64,000 nucleotides of DNA, taken from Cytophagales bacterium (GTDB lineage: Bacteria > Bacteroidota > Bacteroidia > Cytophagales > Spirosomataceae). This document shows positions 26,383 through 34,721 of the stretch, one piece after another. The stretch is taken from positions 46,749-110,748 of the forward strand of contig JANSYO010000009.1 in assembly GCA_024742395.1 (NCBI GenBank). Direction: 5' to 3'. How positions within the stretch are numbered: position 1 is the first letter of the stretch; each line of letters starts with the position of its first letter. A program made the position numbers and the translations under genes. A model generated the notes under the pieces. It was not told the DNA's origin. It saw only the letters and a program-made list of their open reading frames with translations, and made no database searches.

Positions 26383-27777
26383 ATGAAAGTACAATTCTAC
26401 GGAGCTGCGAGACGAGTAACAGGTAGTAAACATCTATTAACTACTGAAAGAGGTACGAAAATTCTTCTGGACTGCGGTCTATTCCAAGGAATTGGCACTA
26501 CAGAGCTTAACATGTCTTTTGGTTTTAATCCAAAGGATGTGGATGTAGTAATATTATCACATGCACACATAGACCATACGGGTCTTCTTCCAAGATTAGT
26601 CAGAGAGGGTTTTAATGGAACGGTTTATTGTACACCAGCCACAGAGAGTTTGTGTGGGATTATGCTCTTAGATTCGGCAAGAATCCAGGAAAATGATATA
26701 GAAAGAGTAAATAAAAGAAGAAAGAGGAGGGGGGAGCCACTTTTGGAGGTTCTTTATGAAGAGGAAGATGCTAAAAAGGCACTCGAACTGATGAAGCCAG
26801 TGGGTTACCACATAAAGCATGAAATTGAAGAGGGAGTTTCATTTAGTTTCTACGAGACGGGTCATATACTTGGTAGTGCAGGCATCTATGTAGAGTTTAC
26901 TGAGGATACGCATAAGAAATCGCTGTTTATCACTGGTGATATTGGCAGGCCCGACGATAAGATTTTGAGAAAGCCGGAAGCTTTTCCTCAGTCAGATTAC
27001 ATTATTTGTGAGTCAACCTATGGCGATAGGCTACACTCACCGTCTATTGATATGAAAGCGAGGTTGCTTTCTATAGTAAGAAAAACCTGTTTAGAAAACG
27101 GTGGTAAACTCATTATTCCGGCTTTTTCTGTAGACAGAACGCAAGAATTAATTTATGCTTTAGATACCTTAGAGAGTGAAGGGCTTTTACCTAAAATACC
27201 TGTGTACATAGATAGTCCACTTTCTGTAAAAGCTACCTTGGTTATGCGTAAACATGAGGAGGAGTTTAATCCTGAGATATTGGAATACATTAAAAGAGAT
27301 GGAGACGCTTTTGGATTTGAAACTTTACATTATATCACCAAAGTTGAGGATTCTAAAGCCTTGAATTTTTCAGGAGAGCCTTGTGTCATTATTTCGGCCT
27401 CGGGCATGGCTGAGGCTGGAAGAATTAAACATCACATTAAGAATAACTGTGAGAACCCGAACAACACCATTCTTATCGTGGGTTATTGTTCACCAAATTC
27501 CTTAGGATATCAAATCAAAAATAAGGCTGAAAAGCTCAGGATTTTTGGTGATGATCTGGTACTAAGAGCCAATGTAGAAGTTATGGATTCTTTCTCGGCT
27601 CATGGAGATTATAATGAGATGATTGATTATTTAGCTTGCCAGGATTCTTCTAAAGTTAAGAAAGTCTTCTTAGTTCATGGTGAACTGGATACGCAAACAG
27701 CGTTTAAAGATAAACTTGAAAAAGTAGGCTATCGCAGTGTAGAAATACCGATGCATAAAGAAGGTTTTATAATATAA
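26383..27777 (+). CDS. Beta-CASP metallo-beta-lactamase RNase (Ysh1/CPSF73-like)
   Basis: A 464-residue predicted RNA endo/exonuclease. The metallo-beta-lactamase motif HAHIDH is at 60-65, followed by the GHILGSAG and TGDIGR metal ligands. The beta-CASP cap includes ESTYGDR, IPAFSVDRTQELIY, SASGMAEAGR and a closing SAHGD and LVHGE. All zinc ligands appear intact. Bacterial members of this group process or degrade RNA. It ends directly against the convergent mlaF gene with no spacer. Confidence 0.92.
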   Translation: MKVQFYGAARRVTGSKHLLTTERGTKILLDCGLFQGIGTTELNMSFGFNPKDVDVVILSHAHIDHTGLLPRLVREGFNGTVYCTPATESLCGIMLLDSARIQENDIERVNKRRKRRGEPLLEVLYEEEDAKKALELMKPVGYHIKHEIEEGVSFSFYETGHILGSAGIYVEFTEDTHKKSLFITGDIGRPDDKILRKPEAFPQSDYIICESTYGDRLHSPSIDMKARLLSIVRKTCLENGGKLIIPAFSVDRTQELIYALDTLESEGLLPKIPVYIDSPLSVKATLVMRKHEEEFNPEILEYIKRDGDAFGFETLHYITKVEDSKALNFSGEPCVIISASGMAEAGRIKHHIKNNCENPNNTILIVGYCSPNSLGYQIKNKAEKLRIFGDDLVLRANVEVMDSFSAHGDYNEMIDYLACQDSSKVKKVFLVHGELDTQTAFKDKLEKVGYRSVEIPMHKEGFII

Positions 27778-28524
27778 TTACCCTCTTAATTGTCTTAAGG
27801 CATGGTTTGAGAAGACGAATTCGTCTAACTCTTTGATATGTGTTTTAAGAATAGATTGGCTGTCTCCTTCCCATATTTTCTTTCCTTCATAAAGAAACAT
27901 AATGTAGTCACCTATTGACAATACGGAGTTCATGTCATGGGTAATTACCACGGTGGTAATGTCGTACTCTTCGGTTATTTCTTTGATGAGTTCGTCAATT
28001 TTTATGGCAGTTAGCGGGTCTAATCCTGAGTTTGGCTCATCACAAAATAAATATTTAGGATTCATTACAATAGCTCTGGCAATACCAACCCTCTTTTTCA
28101 TACCGCCGGAAATTTCTGAGGGCATTCTGTCTCCCGTACCTTCAAGGCCTACCCGATGAAGGCAGAAATTGACTCTCTCCCTTTTTTCACTTTCTGACAT
28201 TTCGGTCAGCATTTTGAGCGGAAATTCAACGTTCTCAAATACGGTCTTTGAGTCAAAAAGTGCTCCACCTTGAAATAACACGCCCATTTCACGACGAATG
28301 TCTTTTTTGTCTTCCTCATCTTGCACTAAAAACCTTCGGCCATCATACAAAACCTGGCCTTCTTCTGGTTTTATAAGGTCTAACATGCATTTCAGCAAAA
28401 CGCTTTTTCCCGTTCCACTAGCTCCAATAACCAAACTGGTTTTTCCTTTTTCAAAGGTCCCACTAATGTTGCGGAGTACTTGCCTGCCGTTAAATGACTT
28501 GGAAATATTCTTAATTTCTATCAA
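27778..28524 (-). CDS. mlaF: ABC transporter ATPase, MlaF-like
   Basis: A 248-residue nucleotide-binding subunit: Walker A GASGTGKS at 34-41, Q-loop LFQGG, signature SGGMKKR, Walker B LFCDEP followed by NSGLDPLT, and the switch His in VITHD. The SGGMKKRVGIARA wording and the MlaE-type permease upstream place it in the Mla/Mce lipid transport group, which moves phospholipids between the two membranes. The start is a TTG at 28524, 6 bp after the permease stop. No mce-domain (MlaD) gene is in the window. Confidence 0.92.
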   Translation of the reverse strand: MIEIKNISKSFNGRQVLRNISGTFEKGKTSLVIGASGTGKSVLLKCMLDLIKPEEGQVLYDGRRFLVQDEEDKKDIRREMGVLFQGGALFDSKTVFENVEFPLKMLTEMSESEKRERVNFCLHRVGLEGTGDRMPSEISGGMKKRVGIARAIVMNPKYLFCDEPNSGLDPLTAIKIDELIKEITEEYDITTVVITHDMNSVLSIGDYIMFLYEGKKIWEGDSQSILKTHIKELDEFVFSNHALRQLRG

Positions 28525-28530
28525 GAGATA

Positions 28531-29262
28531 TCAGGTTAAAAGTTCTGCTAATAAGTAATCGGCTATAAGTACGCTAATGCAACTATTAGTTACGGCAGCG
28601 GTACTTGACTGACCCACCTCTAAAGCTCCACCGCGAGTGTAGAAACCCTTGTAAGCCGAAACAGAAGAAATGAGGAATCCGAAAACAAATGATTTAACTA
28701 TGGCGATGATAATATTATAGGGAACAAAAGAATATCTTATGCCATAAATATATTCTTCTGGTGTAAGAATATTGGTTAAAGTACCCGCCAGATAGCCTCC
28801 TGCTATTCCCAAAAAGTCTGAAAGGATAGCCAAAAGAGGAAAAGTAAGCATTGCGGCTGCAATCTTTGGTAAAATCAGATAAGAAGCTGAGTTGATTCCC
28901 ATTACTTCTAAGGCATCTATTTGCTCCGTAATACGCATAGTTCCTAATTCGCCGGCTATGTTGGAGCCAACCTTTCCGGCAAGAACTACACACATAAACG
29001 TGGATGACAGCTCCAGCAAGACCATGTCTCTTACCACATTACTAACAATATAATTCGGGATAATTGGGCTGACAAGATTGGCATAAATTTGAACACAGGT
29101 CACGGCTCCAATAAAAAAGGCTACAATAGCCACAATTAAGACAGAGTTGGTGCCAATTTTGACGCATTCATCTATGAAGCGTTCCCAGTAAACTTTGAAG
29201 GTTTCTCTTCTTACAAAGAGGGTACCCAGAAACATGAAAAATTTTCCTGCAATTGAGAGCAT
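28531..29262 (-). CDS. mlaE: MlaE-type ABC transporter permease
   Basis: A 243-residue inner-membrane permease with about five to six helices and the conserved MlaE block GTMRITEQIDALEVMGINS near residues 125-145. It pairs with the ATPase 6 bp downstream. A -7-like TACCTTTG (29293-29286, minus strand) lies 24 bp before the ATG at 29262. It would work in phospholipid trafficking and outer-membrane asymmetry with an MCE protein encoded elsewhere. Confidence 0.92.
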   Translation of the reverse strand: MLSIAGKFFMFLGTLFVRRETFKVYWERFIDECVKIGTNSVLIVAIVAFFIGAVTCVQIYANLVSPIIPNYIVSNVVRDMVLLELSSTFMCVVLAGKVGSNIAGELGTMRITEQIDALEVMGINSASYLILPKIAAAMLTFPLLAILSDFLGIAGGYLAGTLTNILTPEEYIYGIRYSFVPYNIIIAIVKSFVFGFLISSVSAYKGFYTRGGALEVGQSSTAAVTNSCISVLIADYLLAELLT

Positions 29263-29298
29263 TGAGCTACATTTTAAGGCTTATACAAAGGTAATAAA

Positions 29299-29329
29299 TT
29301 GATTGGGTTTGCATAATGCTTTAGCTTTG
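29299..29329 (+). promoter_or_regulatory. Predicted promoter of the SDR gene at 29345
   Basis: TTGA at 29299-29302, a 19-bp spacer, then TAGCTTTG at 29322-29329, matching TAnnTTTG. Transcription would start near 29335, giving a leader of only about 10 nt. Confidence 0.5.
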
Positions 29330-29344
29330 TACAAAAACCACTCC

Positions 29345-30049
29345 ATGAACAAAACTGCTGTAATTACTGGTGCATCAAAAGGTATTGGAAAAGCTGTAGC
29401 CGAGCGTTTCGCTTCAGAAAGATTCGATCTAATTATCACTGCCCGTACTGCGGCAGACTTAGATAATGTAAAAAGAGAGTTTGAAGAAAGGTTTGATATA
29501 CAATGTCTGACTTTTGCGGCTGACCTTAGTGTTAAGTCAGAGGCCAATGCTTTTTGTGATTTTGTCCTGGCACAAAATACACCAATTGATGTTTTGGTAA
29601 ATAATACCGGGGTGTTTATTCAGGGCGAACTAATGAACGAGCCTGACGGAGCTTTGGAGAAACAGATTAATACCAACCTATATTCGGCTTATTGGGTGAC
29701 TCGCGGACTTATTAGAAGCATTCAGATGGCTTCGGCAGCCCATATTTTTAATGTATGTTCTATAGCCAGCTTAGCTGCTTATGCAGGCTCAGGCTCTTAT
29801 TCTATATCAAAGTTTGCTTTATTGGGCTTCAGTAAATCTTTACGGGAAGAACTAAAAAAGGATAGAATTAAGGTAACTTCTATTATGCCAGGGGCCACAT
29901 ACACAAGTAGTTGGGAAGGCGTCGATTTGCCAGAGTCTAGGTTTATGGGAGCCAAAGATGTAGCCGATACCATATGGTCTGCGTATTCACTTTCGCCATC
30001 TGCAGTTATTGAAGATATTATAATGAGACCATTAGAGGGAGATATATAA
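29345..30049 (+). CDS. Short-chain dehydrogenase/reductase
   Basis: A 234-residue classical SDR: cofactor motif TGASKGIG near residues 8-15, NNTG in place of the common NNAG, a catalytic Ser in CSIAS, and YSISK with the Tyr/Lys pair. The family start is the ATG at 29345; a frame open to 29303 adds residues that do not fit and overlaps the promoter. Substrate unknown. It is divergent from mlaE and followed by the DUF5606 gene. Confidence 0.87.
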   Translation: MNKTAVITGASKGIGKAVAERFASERFDLIITARTAADLDNVKREFEERFDIQCLTFAADLSVKSEANAFCDFVLAQNTPIDVLVNNTGVFIQGELMNEPDGALEKQINTNLYSAYWVTRGLIRSIQMASAAHIFNVCSIASLAAYAGSGSYSISKFALLGFSKSLREELKKDRIKVTSIMPGATYTSSWEGVDLPESRFMGAKDVADTIWSAYSLSPSAVIEDIIMRPLEGDI

Positions 30050-30060
30050 TTTTACTCGGC

Positions 30061-30095
30061 TTTGGAGTGAAGAAAAATACAAATCCTTACTTTTG
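30061..30095 (+). promoter_or_regulatory. Predicted promoter of the DUF5606 gene
   Basis: TTTG at 30061-30064, a 23-bp spacer and TACTTTTG at 30088-30095 (TAnnTTTG). The spacer is slightly long for the consensus. The ATG at 30123 would have a leader of about 22 nt. Confidence 0.55.
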
Positions 30096-30122
30096 CGACC
30101 GCAACTAAAAAAACAAGATTAA

Positions 30123-30563
30123 ATGGAAGCTTTACAAGAAGTAGCTCACATTTCGGGACGTCCGGGTTTATTTAAAATTATTAAACCAGGCAGAGCAGGG
30201 GTGATCGTGGAATCCATGGATGGTACCAATAAAAGAGAGATTGTCAATGTGAATGCCAAGGTTTCTGTATTGAAAGACATTTCTATTTACAGTGAAGAGT
30301 ACAATAAGTCAACTCCGCTTTCTGAGATATTTTTAACAATCAAAGAAAAGCACGGAGAGAAAGTAGACTTCGATATTAAGGGAGCTTCAAATTCAGACTT
30401 CTTTGATTTCTTTACTGATATAATGCCTGATTACGACAAAGACAGAGTTTACTCGTCCGATATTAAGAAAATTATTCAGTGGTATAATTTGTTGGCAGCA
30501 AAAATGCCTGAAATTTTTGAAGCGAAGACTTCAGGAAATGAAACTAAAGAAGAGGAAGAATAA
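30123..30563 (+). CDS. DUF5606 family protein
   Basis: A 146-residue cytoplasmic protein of the family I recognise as DUF5606, common in Bacteroidota. The N-terminal half (VAHISGRPGLFKIIKPGRAG and VIVESMDG) looks like a small beta-barrel. The second half is helical (IKKIIQWYNLLAAKMPEIF). It ends in an acidic tail, KEEEE. That tail is encoded by one arm of the convergent hairpin shared with the trehalase gene, with no base between the two stops. Function unknown. Confidence 0.75.
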   Translation: MEALQEVAHISGRPGLFKIIKPGRAGVIVESMDGTNKREIVNVNAKVSVLKDISIYSEEYNKSTPLSEIFLTIKEKHGEKVDFDIKGASNSDFFDFFTDIMPDYDKDRVYSSDIKKIIQWYNLLAAKMPEIFEAKTSGNETKEEEE

Positions 30564-30577
30564 CTATTCCTCTTCTT
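30547..30577. terminator. Bidirectional hairpin inside both coding ends
   Basis: AAGAAGAGGAA (30547-30557) pairs with TTCCTCTTCTT (30567-30577), an 11-bp perfect stem with a 9-nt loop that holds both stop codons. It could end transcription of both convergent genes, although neither side has a long T run. Confidence 0.5.
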
Positions 30578-32174
30578 CTTCTGCCAATAGTCTCAGGAGT
30601 ACACCGTTGGTCCAGCCAAAGCCATCCTGAACCGGATATTCGCCACCGCCGGCTAATAAACTGAGATCGTAAACATTATACTTTTCTACCATTTTGCCGG
30701 TGTTTTGATATACTCTAAGGCAATTGTTGACCCAGTTGGCCTTTATCTGGTTGGCAAGTTGGTGATATCCGTAATTCCTTAAGCCCTGAATAGCCATCCA
30801 TTGCATGGGTGCCCATCCGTTTGGAGCATCCCATTGTTGGCCGGTTTCATCAAGAGTGGAAGTTAAACCACCTGGTTTTAAAAAGGCATGTCTGATAAGG
30901 TGGGCCACAGAGCTCGCTTGTTTCTCTGAAGCCATATTAAAATACAATGGAAACACGGAGGCCAGCGAAAGTATCGGTGTTTTTTCCTTTTCTACAAAAT
31001 CGTAATCAACATAAAACCCACTTTCATTGTCCCAGAAATATTGGTCAAAAATGGCCTTTCGCTTTTCTTTCAAGGCCTTATAGCTTTTGGCATATTGAGG
31101 TTTGTCAGCCAAAATGCAGGTTCTTTCTAACACATCTTCAAGATGATATAGCAAAGCGTTAAGGTCTACGGGTAGTATTTCAGTAGTATGAATAGTCTCC
31201 ATATGAACACCGTCTTTTAGCCAACGGCTTGTATAGTCCCATCCAGACTCTGCACCGGCCCTTAAATCGCGGTAAACCTGTGTTTTATCTCTTCCACTCA
31301 GTTCAGCAGTATGAATATCTTCTTTATAGGCTTCTGGTCTGGGTGTTGCAAAAGCATCGTAATATCTGTTTAAGACATTATCTTCTTGCAGGAAGACTAC
31401 TTTTTTATAAGCTGGTTCTCCTGCTCTTCTGGCTTCGTTTTGTTCATTTGCTTCTTCTTTATTAGCTGCAGACATCCAGTATTGATACTCTTTTTGGAGT
31501 TGTGGAAGAAATCGGACCAAAATCTGGTCATCGTTCTTTATTTCTGCCAATAACTCTACCATCAAGGAGAAAAATGGTGGCTGTGAACGACCTAAATAAT
31601 AGCTTCTGTTTCCGTTAGGAATATGACCAAAATCCTGTATAAGCTGGGCAAAATTAACCACCATATTTTCTATTAGGGTGTCCTTGTCTGCCACGGCCAG
31701 TCCCAGCATGGTGAAGTAACTATCCCAATAATAGATTTCTCCAAAACGACCCCCAGGCACTACATAGGGCTTTCTAAGTGGAATAAGGGTTCCACCATCA
31801 TCCTCGGGTTGGCGAGTCAAAACCGGCCATAATTTATTAATGTGTTGATCGGCCCGCAATGACATGTCAGATTTATAACCAGATTCATTGGTCTGAGGGA
31901 TCTCAAAATTTTCTTTGACAAAATTGGCTAATACAAAAGCTGAGTCTTGCTTAAGTTGAGCATATCTTTCAAGAATCTCTTCTGGTTTATACTTAGGGAC
32001 GCAGTCAACAAAAGTCTTTGAGTCTGAGAATACGCCTCCTAACTGGATATCTTCAAATAGTACGGGATACATTTCTTCTGGTGATTTATATTCCTTTCTG
32101 GTAACCGGACTACCGCATGATGCCAGGACGACACCCAATAGGCTGATCTGCCAAAGGTTTTTTACAGCGTTCAT
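30564..32174 (-). CDS. treA: GH37 trehalase, lipoprotein
   Basis: A 536-residue trehalase that splits trehalose into two glucoses. A lipobox (GVVLASC, Cys about residue 20) indicates a lipid-anchored periplasmic or surface enzyme. Both family signatures are present: GGRFGEIYYWDSYF and QWDAPNGWAP. The catalytic Asp falls in AESGWDYTSRW and the catalytic Glu in MVEKY near residue 497. The protein ends LLAEEEEE, encoded by the hairpin shared with the DUF5606 gene. Confidence 0.96.
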   Translation of the reverse strand: MNAVKNLWQISLLGVVLASCGSPVTRKEYKSPEEMYPVLFEDIQLGGVFSDSKTFVDCVPKYKPEEILERYAQLKQDSAFVLANFVKENFEIPQTNESGYKSDMSLRADQHINKLWPVLTRQPEDDGGTLIPLRKPYVVPGGRFGEIYYWDSYFTMLGLAVADKDTLIENMVVNFAQLIQDFGHIPNGNRSYYLGRSQPPFFSLMVELLAEIKNDDQILVRFLPQLQKEYQYWMSAANKEEANEQNEARRAGEPAYKKVVFLQEDNVLNRYYDAFATPRPEAYKEDIHTAELSGRDKTQVYRDLRAGAESGWDYTSRWLKDGVHMETIHTTEILPVDLNALLYHLEDVLERTCILADKPQYAKSYKALKEKRKAIFDQYFWDNESGFYVDYDFVEKEKTPILSLASVFPLYFNMASEKQASSVAHLIRHAFLKPGGLTSTLDETGQQWDAPNGWAPMQWMAIQGLRNYGYHQLANQIKANWVNNCLRVYQNTGKMVEKYNVYDLSLLAGGGEYPVQDGFGWTNGVLLRLLAEEEEE

Positions 32175-32280
32175 ATCAAACTATAACGGTAAATAAATAA
32201 AACGTGGTTATGCCCTTGCCAATTTATGAATAGAAATCAAAACTTCGTAATTTGACGGCTTATATACAGATGAACTATTG

Positions 32281-33204
32281 ATGAAATTCACAATCGGCTT
32301 CGTATTATCCATTATTTTTTTTGGATTAAGTGCTTCAGCACAAAACGCCTGTCAATTATTAACTCATCGCTCAGAAGTAAACGGCAATCTGGAGCTTGAG
32401 CAAAAAAATACTTACAATTCCGAAGGTAAAATAACCGAGGACTGGAAGGCTTATGTTACCCATTATGGTGATGCATACACGCAAAAAACAATTTTCCAAT
32501 ATGATGAAAAAGGGTTTCTGATAAAAGAGACTTTCTATCGCAATGATGAAATTGAGAAGGTCAAGGCTTATGTGTATGATGGTAGAGGGAATATTATTTC
32601 TGTGACCGAATCAAAAGGAGAGACGTCTCAATTAATACCTATGAACAAATATTCATTAAACGGAAATAGCAGTGAAAAGGTATTTTTTGAGAAAGATGGT
32701 TCGGTTAGTGGAAAGGAAATAGATCAGAAAAATTCTGATGGTAAATTAATATTGCATCAAATAGTTAATTCTGAAGGTAAAGTGAATCATTCTGCTGAAT
32801 ATACCTACAATGCCAAGGGAACGAAAACGTATCAAAAGCTTAATGATGTGGCAGGAAATATGACAGAAGAAACCTTCTACAAGATTAACGAAAATGATAA
32901 AGTGTCTGTAGATAGTACATTTTTGAATAACCAATTAATTGCCAGGTCTGTTTACACATATGATTTGGGGCTGCTGAAGCAAAAAAGCAGATACGGCCGT
33001 AACAATAAGCTGGATTATGTCATCAATTATGAATACGATACAAAAGGACGAAATACTTTAGAAGTATTTAACTATAATGGCGAAAAACTGAGTACAGTTC
33101 AAAGAGCATATGATGCAAATGACAACTTGGTAAATGAAACATATTTAAATAAAGATAATCAGGTAGTTAGAATTAAGACCTGGGAGTATACCTGCCCTAA
33201 TTAA
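32281..33204 (+). CDS. Secreted protein with YD-like repeats, unknown
   Basis: A 307-residue exported protein (signal peptide [21 protein letters not shown]). The mature part is a series of short strand pairs with Y/F-x-Y-D/N-x-x-G-K/N turns ([27 protein letters not shown]), similar to YD/RHS or MORN-type antiparallel repeats. It has no catalytic motif I recognise. The ATG at 32281 is used; the frame also opens with a TTG one codon earlier. nadA follows 7 bp after the stop, so the genes may be cotranscribed. Confidence 0.7.
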   Translation: MKFTIGFVLSIIFFGLSASAQNACQLLTHRSEVNGNLELEQKNTYNSEGKITEDWKAYVTHYGDAYTQKTIFQYDEKGFLIKETFYRNDEIEKVKAYVYDGRGNIISVTESKGETSQLIPMNKYSLNGNSSEKVFFEKDGSVSGKEIDQKNSDGKLILHQIVNSEGKVNHSAEYTYNAKGTKTYQKLNDVAGNMTEETFYKINENDKVSVDSTFLNNQLIARSVYTYDLGLLKQKSRYGRNNKLDYVINYEYDTKGRNTLEVFNYNGEKLSTVQRAYDANDNLVNETYLNKDNQVVRIKTWEYTCPN

Positions 33205-33211
33205 AAGTACA

Positions 33212-34180
33212 ATGGAAGCACTAGCTAAGGAAAAAATAGATTTTGTTGCCGAGATAAATCGGTTAAAAAAGGAGAAGAATGCTGTTATTTTAGCCCACTA
33301 CTACCAAACAGCAGATATTCAGGATGTCGCAGATTATATTGGTGATAGCTTAGGTTTATCTCAGCAGGCTGCTAAGACTGAAGCAGATATGATTGTGTTT
33401 GCCGGCGTGCGTTTCATGGCAGAAACGGCAAAAATACTCTCACCAAGTAAAAAGGTGGTATTGCCAGATATCAATGCCGGATGTTCTTTGGAGGAGTCAG
33501 CTCCTGCAGATAAGTTTCTGGCGTTTAAAGCAAAACACCCTGATGCGGTAGTGATTTCTTATGTGAACTGTTCTGCAGAGTTAAAGACTTTAACTGACAT
33601 AGTGTGTACTAGCACGAATGCCGTCAAGATAGTGGAAAGTGTTCCTAAAGATCAGCAAATCATTTTTGCTCCGGACAAAAATCTTGGAGACTATTTAAAT
33701 AGAAAAACAGGGCGTGACATGATTTTGTGGGATGGAGCATGCATGGTTCATGAGACTTTTTCTGCTGAATTAATTGAGTCGTTAAAGGAGAAACACCCAG
33801 AAGCAGAGGTTATTGCCCACCCGGAAAGTGAAAAACCTGTTCTTGACCGGGCAGATTTCATTGGCTCTACCACAGGATTGCTAAAGTATACAATTAGCAG
33901 CCCTTCAAAAGAGTTTATTGTAGCTACAGAGTCTGGCATTCTTCATCAGATGAAAAAGGCTTCTCCCGATAAGATTTTCCATGTAGCTCCAACGGCTAAG
34001 AATGGTCATGCTTGTCAGGCATGTCAAGACTGTCCTCACATGAAGCTTAATACCATGGAGAAGCTTTATTATTGTCTTCTAAACGAAACACCGGAGATCA
34101 TTTTGCCAGAGCAAGTATTAAAAGATGCAAAGGCACCAATAGATAGAATGCTTGAAATTTCGGCGAAATTTGGCCTTTAG
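33212..34180 (+). CDS. nadA: Quinolinate synthase
   Basis: A 322-residue [4Fe-4S] enzyme that condenses iminoaspartate with dihydroxyacetone phosphate in NAD synthesis. Visible motifs are [29 protein letters not shown], the first cluster Cys in [11 protein letters not shown], the second in GACMVHE and the third in the C-terminal [10 protein letters not shown] stretch. Length is normal. The stop overlaps the GTG start of the next gene by one base. nadB and nadC are not in the window. Confidence 0.97.
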   Translation: MEALAKEKIDFVAEINRLKKEKNAVILAHYYQTADIQDVADYIGDSLGLSQQAAKTEADMIVFAGVRFMAETAKILSPSKKVVLPDINAGCSLEESAPADKFLAFKAKHPDAVVISYVNCSAELKTLTDIVCTSTNAVKIVESVPKDQQIIFAPDKNLGDYLNRKTGRDMILWDGACMVHETFSAELIESLKEKHPEAEVIAHPESEKPVLDRADFIGSTTGLLKYTISSPSKEFIVATESGILHQMKKASPDKIFHVAPTAKNGHACQACQDCPHMKLNTMEKLYYCLLNETPEIILPEQVLKDAKAPIDRMLEISAKFGL

Positions 34181-34656
34181 TGAATGTAGAAAGTCGTGCT
34201 AGATTTATGACGATAGCAGGATTTGCCCTCGCTATTCTAGCCGTTTTGTATTATGCTTATTTACTGCCCGAACTACCGGCTAAAGTCCCAATTCATTTTA
34301 ATGGAAAAGGCAAGGCAAATGGATATGGGCACAAGTATGTTAGTTTGGTGCTTTTCGGTTTTCTAATCCTTATCATGATTGTGATGCATTTTGCAAAAAG
34401 GATTAGTCCCGAATTGATTAATCTACCGGTAACAAAAACAGAAGAAAACTTACCCAGACTGATGGCAATTACGAAGGAGCTACTATCCTTTATTATACTT
34501 TGGACCGGCGGTTTGGTGTTATTTTTGGCCCTGGAAATCTCTGGTTCGTCGAAAGGTGAGAGTCTAGATAAGGACGGAAAGATTTTTTGGATACTTTTGA
34601 TAGGTTTATTCGTGGGAATAGGATTTTACCTTTACCGACTTATCAAGGCCAAATAA
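34180..34656 (+). CDS. DUF1648 membrane protein
   Basis: A 158-residue protein with four hydrophobic segments. The first loop, LPELPAKVPIHFNGKGKANG, is the DUF1648 pattern (P-x-I-x-x-H-F-x-x-x-G). The GTG at 34180 overlaps the nadA stop; an ATG at 34207 is the alternative start and still precedes the first helix. Distant relatives include SdpI-type proteins. Function unknown. The protein is similar in size and topology to the one at 11417. Confidence 0.75.
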   Translation: MNVESRARFMTIAGFALAILAVLYYAYLLPELPAKVPIHFNGKGKANGYGHKYVSLVLFGFLILIMIVMHFAKRISPELINLPVTKTEENLPRLMAITKELLSFIILWTGGLVLFLALEISGSSKGESLDKDGKIFWILLIGLFVGIGFYLYRLIKAK

Positions 34657-34721
34657 ATAAGTGGTTTTAAACTATTAGAGCCCAAAAACAGTTATTTCAA
34701 TATATTTCAAAAGAGAATCAA

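Noticed and set aside
32221..32280. TAATTTG before the secreted YD-like gene as a -7 box
   Set aside because: The spacing inside the element is one base short of TAnnTTTG and no -33 box is visible.
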